From NCBI GenBank assembly GCA_958430865.1, contig CAUDNR010000429.1, positions 1-25,499 of the forward strand: DNA of 25,499 nucleotides, written 5' to 3'. Within the stretch, counting starts at the first letter, position 1, and each line of letters opens with the position of its first letter. Positions 10,697 through 21,496 of the stretch are shown piece by piece. Source of the stretch: Entrophospora sp. SA101 (taxonomy: Eukaryota > Glomeromycota > Glomeromycetes > Entrophosporales > Entrophosporaceae). The translations under genes were made by a program, and so were the position numbers. Below the pieces are notes generated by a model, which saw nothing but the letters and a program-made list of their open reading frames with translations, was not told the origin of the DNA and did no database searches.

Positions 10697-11491
10697 CTAC
10701 AAGTCAACTTCAAATAATTTTTTTATTTGTATCTTCATCGATTTCCATTTCAATGAAATGGCTCTATTTTTTCGCAATATACCCATTTCTTGAAGTTTGA
10801 TGCAATTTATTTTTTTACTGAAAATGTGATCCAAGAGGATTGTTAGTTCTTGCTTAGTCCACCTTCTGATCCAATGAACAGGTAATTCTTGTACATCATC
10901 CACCAGTACACTTAGCTCACTTCCTTGATCTTCATCATTATCATTGTCACCACCTTCATCATCATCGTTTTCATCGTTGATTATTACTGATTCAAAAATG
11001 TTGTCTTCAACTGCTGTTACCACAAAGAATTCGCTTAATTCCACCTCTTCTTCCTGGTTTCCTTTCTGGCTTTCTTCCTCTTCCTCCTCCTGACTTTCTT
11101 CTCCTCCTCCTTCCTCCTCCTCTTTTTCATCACTGGAAATCTTGATCTTTTTTCTGTCTTCTTCCTCACCCCTCTTCAACGACTGTAATATTTTAGAAGA
11201 AAAATGTAAATAAAAATGTAAAATGAACAAATCAATGATGGCAAACGAAAAGTTAATTGAAGTTTACTTTATTCACATCAGTACTTTCGAGTTTGTTAAA
11301 ATAAAATGATCAATTTTATATAATCTACTTACAATTGAAGACGAAGACGAAGATGAAGATGATTCTCGAGATTCTTGGGAATGGCTAAGAATTAAATAAA
11401 AGAATTCTTAATTTTATTATATAGCAACTAGAGTGACGAGTGGTGGCGATAACCACCACCACCATTCTTACGATAAACAACACTTACGCAT
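10697..11491 (-). CDS. Acidic protein with Myb/SANT-like C-terminal domain
   Basis: The main exon runs from 11182 down to 10697. It encodes a long Glu/Asp-rich region, then a C-terminal domain with RRWTKQELTILLDHIF and a basic helix near the end, which suggests a Myb/SANT-type fold that would bind DNA or histone tails in the nucleus. A good intron lies upstream: donor GTAAGT at 11332-11327, acceptor TTACAG ending at 11183, joining in phase to a Ser-rich stretch (about 11365-11333). The start is uncertain. A tiny exon ATG-C at 11491-11488, followed by a strong GTAAGTG donor and an acceptor CCCAAG, would give MQSRESSSS in frame, but that acceptor is weak. Without it no ATG is seen before the first exon. 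Function beyond possible DNA binding is unknown. Confidence 0.5.
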
Positions 11492-11592
11492 GCAAATCTT
11501 TATTTATTTGTTCACGATTTCTTTTTTTATTCTCTCTTTTATTGTTTGTCATTTTTATTAATTAATATAAAAAAAGAAAGATAAATGGGCAG

Positions 11593-11846
11593 TCGTGTTT
11601 ACAAAATTAGCCTTGGAGCAGTTACAAGATTATTTATTTAAACTTTGTGAGTCAGATGAAATTAGAATTAGAGAGAAGGAACGGAAGGTATTTAAAAATA
11701 AAATTTTTAATAAGCTTTCCTAAAAGCAAACGCGAAAAAAATCCATGAAATTGATCGACAATTGGTACACATTACAGTCAGGATTATTACCAAATTTGGA
11801 AATCGAATCTAGAAAAATTGGAACTCCTTTGTCGATCAATTCATAT
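11593..11846 (+). CDS. Partial gene of unknown family, cut by assembly gap
   Basis: Two exon pieces read well: 11593-11687 (after acceptor GGGCAG) and 11727-11846, separated by a 39-bp GT-AG intron whose retention would bring a stop. They encode about 71 residues, including LALEQLQDYLFKLCESDEIR and SMKLIDNWYTLQSGLLPN, rich in charged and helical residues and possibly coiled-coil. The 5' exon was not identified and the 3' end is lost at the N run, so neither end nor a family can be given. It is oriented divergently from the Myb-like gene. Confidence 0.45.
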
Positions 11847-11856
11847 NNNNNNNNNN
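11847..11856. other. Scaffold gap of ten Ns
   Basis: Ten Ns join two contigs. The base after the gap restarts the sequence of position 1. Confidence 1.
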
Positions 11857-13652
11857 AAGGATCAACAGAAACGGACTTCTATTCTTTCAAAAATCACGTG
11901 CAAAAATGGTGGTTATAGGCTTCGCGCACCATAGTCAAATTTACAAAAGAATATGGCAATAAGGTACACAAAATCTGTGAAGAGAATAACTTGTAATCTT
12001 TTTGAATGGGAGGGTTTTTTTTGAATGACTGTTCTAGGACCTCTTTGAGTGCTTTGCAAAAAAAAGAACTATGTAAGTGTGCTAAAATTATTCTAGTTTA
12101 ACTTGAGATAAATTAGCTAGACTTTTGAAATTGGTCAAAGAGCACAGTTTCAAGTAGAATTTTAGAGGGGGCTAAACAAATCAGTTTAGATTTTTATGTT
12201 AATTTAAACTATATTATAAAATCACATGATGATGCCTTTTTTTATATGATATTTTTCAGTGTTTCGCATAAATTAAAAAATTAATTTAATTTTACATAGC
12301 AGAGAAGGTTGATTATCCAATCAGTAATTCAAAACATCATTATTCTTTCCTGAAAAGCAAATAATTAATTGTTTCCCTTCAATTAAATAAAATAAAAAGC
12401 TGTTCATTGTAATCTTGCATTCTAGTAAACAAACAATTGCTTGATGTTAATACTCCAACCTTATGGAGGAATGAATCCATTCTATTCTGAAAACAACATT
12501 CAAGTATTGATTAATTGTTTATTGGTAGAAGGTAAGACTTTCTTGACGCAAAATTAAATTTTTGATTGCTGGGAAAACCACCATCATGCGTTGAATTTTA
12601 TTACCAATATATTTGGACGATTAGCAAATCATTCAACAACTATCAGAACTCTTATTTCAGACGTGACTGGTTGGTGAATCATTCTAGATTTGATACTTGT
12701 TTGAAGAATCTTTATGGATTAAAATGTTCTTTTTTAAATGGAATTTGTCTTCTTTACATGACAAGAATGTTGATTACAGTTTAGTCAAAAAAAAAATCAA
12801 ATTCTTGGCTCAAAAGAATAATCTTGTTTTTTCAGATAATTTCAAGGATGCATCCAAATTCAATAATTGATTATTGGATCCTTTAATCACTCGCTCCCTG
12901 CATTTCAAAATTTAAACATTTATCATTAAGGGGCGTTAAAAACAAAAGAAGAAAAATAAAATCAATTTTATTTCCAACACTTGAAATTTGGATTCATTGA
13001 TTTTTTTTGAGCCTTGTATTTTCGAAATTCTCGACTATTAATATGATCATCAGTATTCATGGGTCAATTGGAAAAGTATTGATTCAACAAAGTGAAACAG
13101 ATCAGCAGCAGCTAACTCATCTATTCAATAAAAAGTATCAACTCTAACCCGATTTATTCAGATTATATAGCAGGTGGTGGATGATAAAATATTAAAAGCT
13201 TTGAATCAATGCCTACCAAAAAAATTTAAAGACCATAATTTTGTATACAGGTTACTATTTCCGATAATTCTTTAGGGAATTCTAGAGAAGAATTGGAAAG
13301 GTACTAAACAGCGATGCTTTATATTGAACATTTTTGGAAAGAAGCAAAATATGTGTTATATTAAAAAAATCAAGCAAGATCTAGGATTTATAAATTACGA
13401 AATTACTTATTAAATTTATTAAAGTTTTGATGTCATTCCTTTTGCAGTTTCAAAATTCGCAAATTTCACGTTCAAACATGACATAATCTGGATTATTATA
13501 AGATTTAATGTCATCATGAGGTGGATTATATAAACAAAGAAATTTTGTGAAATCATAATTTGTCAAATAATAGTTAAATTTATTATAAATCAAATAAATT
13601 TCTTTACTGAAAAAAAATACATCAATTTTCTTGATTTTTTAATTTTAATAGG

Positions 13653-13690
<38 letters not shown>

Positions 13691-13721
13691 AGTAATAGTA
13701 ATAGTAATAGTAATAGTAATA
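11857..13721. other. Left flank repeated, no recognisable gene
   Basis: Same sequence as 1-1865, including the triplet repeat before the SDR start. Nothing further is seen. Confidence 0.6.
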
Positions 13722-15128
13722 ATGAATATGCTTCCACCAGTAACCGTACCAACTTTCCTTCAACCTGTTATTCAATCATGGGTTGCTTGGCTCTCGTTTA
13801 CATTTATTGCAATTCCGGTTTCTACCTTTTTCTTGATTTGGGATTTCCCAAAATCTATTTGGCGATTGCTCTTCTCTGATTATCCTAAAGTTGTTCTGAT
13901 TACTGGTGCAAAGTAAAAAAAAATTAGTTTAATTAAGTTACGTGTGTGTGTTTTGTTTTATTATTAATTAACGTTTATTTATAATAATACGATAATTAGT
14001 TCTGGTATCGGAGCAGAACTTGCACTTGCCTATGCAAGACCAAACACTACTATTGGACTTATTGCTCGTGATAAAGGCACAAATATATTTAACTTGATTC
14101 AATAAAAATTTTGTCTTTCTGAAATATAATTTTATTGATTTGTTCTTTTTTTTAAAAAAATAATCATAGATCGTTTAAACAATGTAGCAACAGCCTGCAA
14201 AAAAAAAGGTGCAACTATTCGCGTAATGTCTTGTGATATTACTAATCTGGAAGATTTAAATAGAAACATCGATGAGTTTGATGAAGCTAATCCGATTGAA
14301 CTATTGATTGCAAATGCAGGTAAATATATCAATTTATTCATTTTAAAAAGAAATTATTGAATACGCGCGTACGAATAAAAATTGATTATTGATTGACTAA
14401 TTAATAAATAGCCCAAATTGGCATTACAACTGATCAAGAATTATCCGATCAATGGGAAGATTTATGGCATAGGTATCGATCATTGCATTTTGAAAATATT
14501 GTCTAATATGATTAATATACAAATTCTAATGCTGTTTAATTTTTATTGTTAGGTATTTTGAGGTGAACGTCGTAGGTACATTGGCAACAGTTATGACAAC
14601 ATATAAAAAAATGCGTGACAGGGGAAAAGGTCAAATTGCAAGTAAGAAATGTTTTTTGATCATAATTTTTTTCTTTTACACAAAAATATATTTTAAAAAA
14701 CCAAAAATGTTTATGTATATAAAAACATACAAGTTACTTCATCAATTGGCGGACATTTTTCAATGCCACAAATGATCTTTTACAATTCAACCAAAGCAGC
14801 GCTGATTTCTTTTGCACGCGACCTTCGTTATTTGGCTGCACGAAGTAATATAAAAATCAATCTTATCACACCAGGACTAATTGATACCAGTGATCCAAGA
14901 CAACCAGTTCAACTTCCAAGAATTTTCAAATCATCTCCTAGATCATTGGCAAAAATTATTCAATGGCAATTGCTTGAAAATCGATTTGAAATTACTTGGC
15001 CTTTCGTTGAATATTTGCCGGCCTATGCAACTAGTATTTTACCACCTAGGGTTTTGGAATTGGCTACTTATATATTTGGAGTAGTTACCGGGTTCATTAC
15101 TGGTACTGGTAATGTTGCTTGGACATAA
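13722..15128 (+). CDS. Membrane-anchored short-chain dehydrogenase/reductase (copy in contig B)
   Basis: Identical to the gene at 1866-3272, with exons at 13722-13912, 14000-14076, 14170-14319, 14412-14472, 14553-14641 and 14734-15128 and a 320-residue product. It carries the same GC-AG second intron and the same TGANSGIG and YNSTK motifs. It is most likely the same genomic gene assembled twice, not a paralogue. Confidence 0.9.
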
Positions 15129-16109
15129 GAAAAAGTTTTGTTTGGTTGAGATGAATTATTATTATTTTTTCATTTATAAAAATATTCACACATATAGATA
15201 TATGTGTGTGTTTTATTGCTGTTGATTATTAATTAAGAATTTTTACAAATTTTATTGCTTTCTATGATAAATAAATAAATAAAATTTTTTCACCGTAAAG
15301 TTTTTTTTGTTATATTCCTAAATAATGAAATAAAAATTATGAACGATCCTTTTTCACTCGATTGCAAATAAATTTATTGGGAACATCATATAATGAATAA
15401 CCAGTTATTTTAAACCTTCCCAGATATTTTTATATTGTGTTACGAATTGACTGGTGTTGTAACGAGAGGCTTAGAACAGACTTGATGCACAGCAACGGCA
15501 ATGGATCCTGAGGTTTTATAGCAGTACAGTTAATACATTCTATGCTTTGATACGATAATCCTAAGGGATTGTGCAAGCCTAGTGTACCATATACAATACA
15601 AGTCTGTGAGGAACTATCTTGAAATTAAAAAAATATCTTTGGATTAGTCACCTGATTGTACTACCTTACATTTTTTTTTAAAGGAGTAATTTTTATTGTC
15701 AATGTAATGATAATAGATAACCTTATTATTATCATAATATTTATTATAAATTGCAAAAAAGAAAAAAACTCAATCCATTATTCTCATATATATATGAAAT
15801 TTCTTTGCCTCTAAAGTATTGTTTTTTTAAAAAATTGCTTATCTTAACCATCAACAGATGTTAAAAGGTATGATGATGATTCATTTGCTCTTTTGGTTTT
15901 GATGACACTCTGCACATTCAAAGGAGAACAAGTGGCTTTGTAAGCTATGCCATTTAGTAACAAGATACTTTTTTTGACAATAATAATTGTCGTAATGATT
16001 AATGATAAATAAATAAATAAATACACAGCCATTCAAAAAAAATAATTTTTTCTCTCAAGAAAAAAAAACCCCCAACACTGTAATAAATAACAAATAAATT
16101 TTATTATCC
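15129..16109. other. Intergenic region repeated (copy of 3273-4253)
   Basis: Same content as the contig A copy, including the perfect inverted repeat at 15187-15208. Confidence 0.6.
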
Positions 16110-16694
16110 ATGGAATGTATTGAAGATGATGATTGCGAATTTTACAATGACGATGTAATATGTTTAGAAGGAGAATGTGTTTTTAAATGTTCAAGGGACA
16201 AAGATTGTTTTCCAGAAGGCAAATGTATATATGAAATATGCAATTGGAATGATAAAAAAACCCCAAATTCACAGTCTTTAGATTCATGGTTGAAAATAGA
16301 AGCAGATCCAATAGCAACAACAATTACTGCACCTGTAACTGCTACATCAATTACATCCACCGGCATTACCACATCAGTTAGTAGTATAAATTCAAGTAAT
16401 AATACTACTACCAATTCTACTAGTGACAGTAATACTAATAATAGTTTGGCGTTGAATGCACCGTTTGCAAAAACAATTTTGGGAATTACTATCAGCGTTC
16501 TATTGATCGGTGTAATATTTATTATAATTTGCATTTATAAAAGACGACGAAAAGAAAGTATGCATCGTGGATTAAGACCTTTGAAATTATCACATACAAG
16601 AACCAGCAGCAGCAGTAGTTTGGATGGAAGCCGTCGTCGTAGTGGATCAAAAAGTAATATTATAGGTGAAACTACTACTGCCACATCACTATAA
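16110..16694 (+). CDS. Cys-rich single-pass membrane protein (copy in contig B)
   Basis: Identical 194-residue frame to 4254-4838: eight-Cys N-terminal module, Ser/Thr/Asn stalk, one helix and a basic tail, again with no signal peptide. Probably the same locus assembled twice. Confidence 0.72.
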   Translation: MECIEDDDCEFYNDDVICLEGECVFKCSRDKDCFPEGKCIYEICNWNDKKTPNSQSLDSWLKIEADPIATTITAPVTATSITSTGITTSVSSINSSNNTTTNSTSDSNTNNSLALNAPFAKTILGITISVLLIGVIFIIICIYKRRRKESMHRGLRPLKLSHTRTSSSSSLDGSRRRSGSKSNIIGETTTATSL

Positions 16695-18039
16695 AAACTA
16701 AATCTACCATTATAACTATTATAATTACAATCGCAATTTACGTCATAACAATTACATTGCTAACAAAAATTGGAGGAAAAAAATACACATGTGAGAAAAA
16801 TTATGAAGAAGAGGATGATGACGACTAAAGCATTCTTCATTAAAACATGATCGCAAACAATGTTTTTATAAAATATATGTTGTTTTTTTTTGTACATTAT
16901 TAATTACGTCGAAAATTAAATATTTAATATAAAATGGAAACTAACAAAAACTATTTATAATTATAATTATTCTTTATATTTTTTTATTTTTTTACTATGT
17001 AAGATTTATATTCATAGAATTCATTAAAACTTTTGAAAATCACGTCTTCAATTTCTTCCGATTTATTTAAAGTAGATGTGAAATATGGTTTCAATGTTTC
17101 TCCAAATTCTTTCAAACAAAAAAAACCATCAATGAAATTTATAATTATTATTTTTAAAAATTTTTTCACTAAACTTCCAATAAATAATTACCTAATGGAA
17201 AACCTCAAATACCTTTTCGATTTCATTCCGCAAAAAAATCCACACACACAAAAGGCCCTCCATAAACATACGTTCATTACAAAGTATTTTTGCACGAATG
17301 GACCGATTGATTGTAAATTTTATCCATTCACCAGGTTTAGTGACACATAAAATTTTGTAGATGATTAATTAACTTTAATAAAGGCCATGCTTTGTAGCTG
17401 TTCACTTTTAAAAATCAAGAAATTCCGCGCCAACAAATGATGAATCTGGTAGGTTTCTGCCATATTCATCAACCAACAGGTCTAATTATGTAGATAATTA
17501 TTGATTATCTAATTAATAATAAATTAATAATAAAATTACCTGATACCTAATGCACATAAGCGACTATATTGGAATTGACTTTAGACGGGAGCCGAGAATT
17601 TTCCTTCCCATGCATGTTCATGAATTATTTCTTCGACTTACATATTTCCCAACGACTAATTTTAAAAAAATAATGATTTTTTGTAAAAAATCACTTGGGT
17701 TTTCAATATTTATGTAGAGGGATGTGCTTATTTTTTGTTGTATTTTGCAGTGATTTTAAGTATTAAAGGTGGCTGTGCAATATTAAAGCTGGCTTCTTTT
17801 TTACCTTTGCATCATTATTCATATTAATAAAAAGAAAATATATGGCCTCACAAAATAATATGGAAAAACAGTATGTTTAAAAATACTACTAATATTAATA
17901 ACTGTTTTTCTCAAAGATGTCATAAACTTTTTAGTGTTACATAATATAAAAAAGTATATGTACATATTAAAATTATAATTAATTATTAGAATAATAAAAA
18001 TCATGTATTTACAAAAAAAAATAATTAAAAAAATAAATA
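16695..18039. other. Intergenic region repeated (copy of 4839-6183)
   Basis: Holds the same ambiguous open stretches (16984-17350 on both strands) as the contig A copy. No supported gene. Confidence 0.3.
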
Positions 18040-19164
18040 TTAAGTAAAAATGGCTCTCTTTCCTAACTCAAATTTATCAATAACTTTATTATTAATATCA
18101 TAAACTACCCAAATCAATTTATCAGACCAAATTTCAATCAACACGTAATGATGAATTTTTTTAACAATTGAATAAATTTTCCAATCTTCAACTCTCTCAT
18201 AATCTAATTCGCCACCTGCACCACCAATTATGGTGTAAACAGTACCATCGAATTGACCACGTTGGTAATTATGTTGATGTCCACTTATCACCAAATCAAC
18301 TTCATATCTTTGAAATAGAGGTACATACCTCTTCCTAACAAAATCACCCCAATATTTTTCTGATTTCTCATTCCAGGATTTTGGATCCCAAAATTCAACA
18401 AATGGTGGTATATGTACCACCACAATACGAAACTTGGCCAATTTTGATTCGATTGATGACAACTCTTTTATCAACCATTTATCTTGTAACTCATCATCAA
18501 TATTACTATCCAATACTATCCAACGTGTATTTGCTATAGTGAATGAATACCATAATTTATTTGTTGTGTAATGGTAATTTAACAATGGATTAAAATCATG
18601 GTTACCATGAGCAAAAATCATTGGTGATTTTTGGATTAATTTATAATTGATTAATGGATCAAAAAAATCAGTTTGCCATTGCTGTAAACTATCAAATTTC
18701 TGTACAGGATCACCAACATGTAATATAAAGTTAGGTTGATTGTGCAGTATTGATGCTGATTTAACAATTTTATTAAATGTTTTTAAATTATATTGATTAT
18801 CAGAAAATCCCAATATTTTTATAGGATATATTGATGATAGTGATGACGATGACATGGAAGGTAATGACATGTTGGAAAGTGATGATGATGTTGGTGACGA
18901 TGGTAATGATAAATTAGGAAATAGGGTAAATGTGCTTGATGCAATAATAATTGGTTTATAATTGATATTGTTTGCGCAATTTCCATTTGGTTGATGAATT
19001 ATTTCATATTCATATTTACCAATGCTCTTAAATGGTCCAATTAATGACTTGTATAAATAATGTGAACTATCTATTTCTAAAGGTTTTAAAATACTAGAAA
19101 TATTTAAAAAAATTCTACCATCATTATTAACTTTATTATTATTATTATTGTTATTATTATTATT
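18040..19164 (-). pseudogene. 3' half of metallophosphatase gene, 5' half replaced by LSG1
   Basis: Identical to the last 364 codons of the contig A phosphatase, carrying all the metal-site motifs (GDPVQ, GNHD, VVHIPP, GHQHNYQR). Its own N-terminus, transmembrane helix and most of the Asn run are missing. Upstream of the Asn codons the frame continues into LSG1 (exon 6 starts at 19342) without a stop or phase change. An automatic gene finder would report one 653-residue fusion. I regard it as an artefact fragment, not a working gene. Confidence 0.8.
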
Positions 19165-19168
19165 ATTT
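19131..19168 (-). repeat. Short AAT/AAC run at the contig B junction
   Basis: Eleven Asn codons (five AAT, one AAC, five AAT) lie between the LSG1 acidic stretch EEEKEI and KVNNDG of the phosphatase. Contig A has 41 Asn codons at the same place. This is where the two contigs part. Confidence 0.9.
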
Positions 19169-20260
19169 ATCTCCTTCTCTTCTTCAACTTCATCATCATC
19201 ATCTATTTTCTCATTCTCATCATTTGATGAAGATGTATCACCATCAGTCTTTATTTGTTTTTCAATCTCTTCATTAGCTAAAACTGCAGAAAAAAAAATA
19301 TACCGAATTCCTTGTGAATCAAAATATTCTGCCCAAGTATTTCTATGTATATATATATATATATTATTATTATTATTATTATTGCTATTTATCTAAGACT
19401 TATTATTATATTTATTTTTTTTTATCACCTTTGTTTACTAGTCAACAAATCAGCTTTATTAATTAATAAAAGATTCTTTTTTTTTTCATCAATTTCCTTA
19501 ACGTATTTTTCCAAATCAATTGAACGAAAGAACAAAGGATTTCTAGCATCTACTATCTGAACAACTAAATCTGATCTTTCTATTACTCGCCATAATTGTC
19601 TCCAAACTTCTATATTTCGTTCAAACGGTGTCAACAAGAATTCATCTTGTTCTTGTAAACTATTTTTTTTTTTTTAAAAAAAATAAATTATCTTTTTTTT
19701 TTTAAATAGTTTTGTTATTTGTATTTATATTTGTATTTACTGTGCAAGTTTACGTCTCCATCTTAGGAATGATTCTTTTTCTTCATGTTCTAATTGTTCA
19801 GGGGTTGTTGATTTATCCCATTTGGGTCTTTTATAGAAAAATTTTATGTAAAATCAGTTTATCAATTTTATTATAATATTAATAAATCAATTTCCTCATC
19901 TACTAATTCACCATTCTTTCATTTATGTACCTTCTAGGTATAACCAATCGTTCTTTATTAGCTTCATGTCTTGCCAATGTTTCTTTTTCTTTTTCAGAGC
20001 TCAAAAGAAACGGATTCTCATAATGATTTGTCACTACCTTAATATTCAACCTTTCTACAAAATAAAACAAAAAACTATATAAAATTGAATTTATATAAAT
20101 TTTTTATTTTTTTATTTTTTTATTTTTACCAGCTGTAAATTGTGTTCCTGCTAATTGTGCCGTACTAAGAAATTCATCCAAATCTTTTTGATGTGTTATT
20201 GATTGTAAGTTTGTCCAGCTAGGCCCATCGTTTAAGTCAGTTGTATGCTTATTAATAATA

Positions 20261-20304
<44 letters not shown>

Positions 20305-20501
20305 AATTGGTAATGCAATAATAATAATTAATAATTCTTTTTTTTAAAGGAACAAAAAAACAGACATTAATATCATGATATCATCACGTTGTTGTATATT
20401 ACCAATGCAGTATCGCCATCTTTAGGTTTATGACCTTTAAATCTATCTTTAATAATTGTTCTACCGAGGCCAGAGTTCTTCTTAAGTTTTGGTTGTGGCA
20501 T
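19165..20501 (-). CDS. LSG1: LSG1-type ribosome-biogenesis GTPase, 5' part only
   Basis: LSG1 is a cytoplasmic circularly permuted GTPase that releases NMD3 from late pre-60S ribosomal subunits. Exons at 20501-20403, 20247-20130, 20054-19931, 19827-19741, 19659-19429 and from 19342 join in phase with GT-AG introns. Recognisable parts are MPQPKLKKNSGLGRTIIKDR, HTTDLNDGPSW, LDEFLSTAQLAGTQFTAERL, IPRRPKWDKSTTPEQLE, LTPFERNIEVWRQLWRVIER, VVQIVDARNPLFFR, the G4 motif NKAD (residues 210-213) and the G5-like FFSA (about 236-239), then an acidic stretch. In this permuted family the G1 P-loop and G3 DxPG come after G5. Both are absent because at the AAT run the frame runs into the phosphatase. The real 3' half is not in this window, so the product as assembled could not bind GTP. 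Confidence 0.93.
20261..20304 (+). repeat. (ATG)n microsatellite in LSG1 intron 1
   Basis: About 14 uninterrupted ATG units on the + strand inside the first intron of LSG1 (20402-20248). Confidence 0.95.
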
Positions 20502-21192
20502 ATTTTTTCTTCGATATTTTTTATTATTATTATCTAAATAATAAATATCTAAAATGATCTGCAACGATTAAAAACAAATTTTAATGCATTATTACGTCTT
20601 ATTTATTTTGAAATTGGAATTATTTATTCATTTACGTGGATGTATTTTTTACGTGGTTTAATTATAAATAAAAAGGAATAAACTAGCCAAGGTACACTCA
20701 TCCAGAATAGAAGATCACAATCACCCACTTGATCTCTTAAGAACAAGATAATGAATGGTTCTACACCACACCATTATTATTATCGACATTAGATATTTGG
20801 ATTTATGTTAACTGGAGGTAATAAATATTAGTATTATTATGGTTGATCGTACTATTGTAATTAATATTAAAATGGATGTTTAATTGATTCATGACGTGAT
20901 TTATGTTTAAGAAAAATTTTCAAGTCTTTAGATGATGATATGGTAGCATTGGTGGTTTTAATTTTTCTTTCTATTCTTCTCTTTCCTACGATGTTGCCAC
21001 CTACCCACGGCATTCTAGATTCCCTTTCAATTTATTAATAATGAAATTTTGGTGAATCATGCGGGTCCAACAAATGAAAGGGCGGCGTGAGTATATTCTC
21101 ATCAACAAGATTGATTAATTGTTTTTTTATTCGTAACTATTATCATTAATTTCATTTTATTTTAATGTAAAATAGTCAAAAAAATAAAAATC
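20502..21192. other. Intergenic region upstream of LSG1
   Basis: AT-rich, no supported gene. It must contain the LSG1 promoter; no specific site can be named. Confidence 0.5.
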
Positions 21193-21318
21193 ATGACATT
21201 GACGACAAAAAATGATGGTAGAAAATTGACTAGACCTGGTACATTTGATTTTTTACAATCATCTGATGAAGAAGATTATGATTATAATAATTTATTATCA
21301 TCAGTGAATGAAGAATAG
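21193..21318 (+). CDS. Small acidic ORF, possibly a first exon or gene fragment
   Basis: A 41-codon frame starting in TC-ATG with KNDGRKLTRPGTFDFLQSSD followed by an acidic Asp/Tyr run. It reads more like protein than the surroundings. It stops 48 bp before a MITE, and no donor was found that continues it. It could be a short gene, the 5' remnant of a gene broken by insertion, or chance. No family recognised. Confidence 0.3.
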   Translation: MTLTTKNDGRKLTRPGTFDFLQSSDEEDYDYNNLLSSVNEE

Positions 21319-21366
21319 GGTGATGATGATGAAGATACTTCCTTCAACAAATAGGGGTTTTTTAAG

Positions 21367-21496
21367 CAGGGTTGGCAATGAATCCGGCCCATTGAAGCTG
21401 ATGTATTTTGGCCGGTCTATTAGCATTAGTAAAATATTGAATATGTTTAATATGATATGCCAATAGTTTCAATGGACTGGTCCATTGCCAGCCCTG
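21367..21496. mobile_element. 130-bp MITE-like element, hAT-like ends
   Basis: Terminal inverted repeats: the left end CAGGGTTGGCAATG matches the reverse complement of the right end (CAGGGCTGGCAATG) at 13 of 14 bases, and weaker similarity extends to about 35 bp. Flanking octamers TTTTTAAG and GTTTGAAG agree at 6 of 8 positions, compatible with an aged 8-bp target duplication. CAGGG ends and 8-bp duplications are known for hAT elements. There is no coding capacity. Confidence 0.7.

Larger units (their letters stand above)
11857..19164. repeat. Exact second copy of window positions 1-7308
   Basis: Each base from 11857 matches the base 11856 positions earlier, as far as I compared by eye, and every open frame recurs at this offset with an identical product. 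The match ends at 7308/19164 inside an ATT run; the next base is G in contig A and A in contig B. Beginning at the same base and having no differences argues for an assembly duplicate rather than a gene duplication. Confidence 0.95.

Noticed and set aside
16142..16534. 130-codon minus-strand frame (also at 4286-4678)
   Set aside because: Antisense to the Cys-rich membrane protein, whose cysteine spacing, stalk and helix are coherent.
11857..19164. Tandem gene duplication of SDR, Cys-rich protein and phosphatase
   Set aside because: Identity without visible change through non-coding DNA, a shared first base after an N gap and a break inside a triplet repeat fit an assembly duplicate better.
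18040..20501. Genuine LSG1-phosphatase fusion gene
   Set aside because: It would remove the P-loop of an essential GTPase and the anchor of the phosphatase, and the break lies exactly in a low-complexity run also present in the intact phosphatase of contig A.
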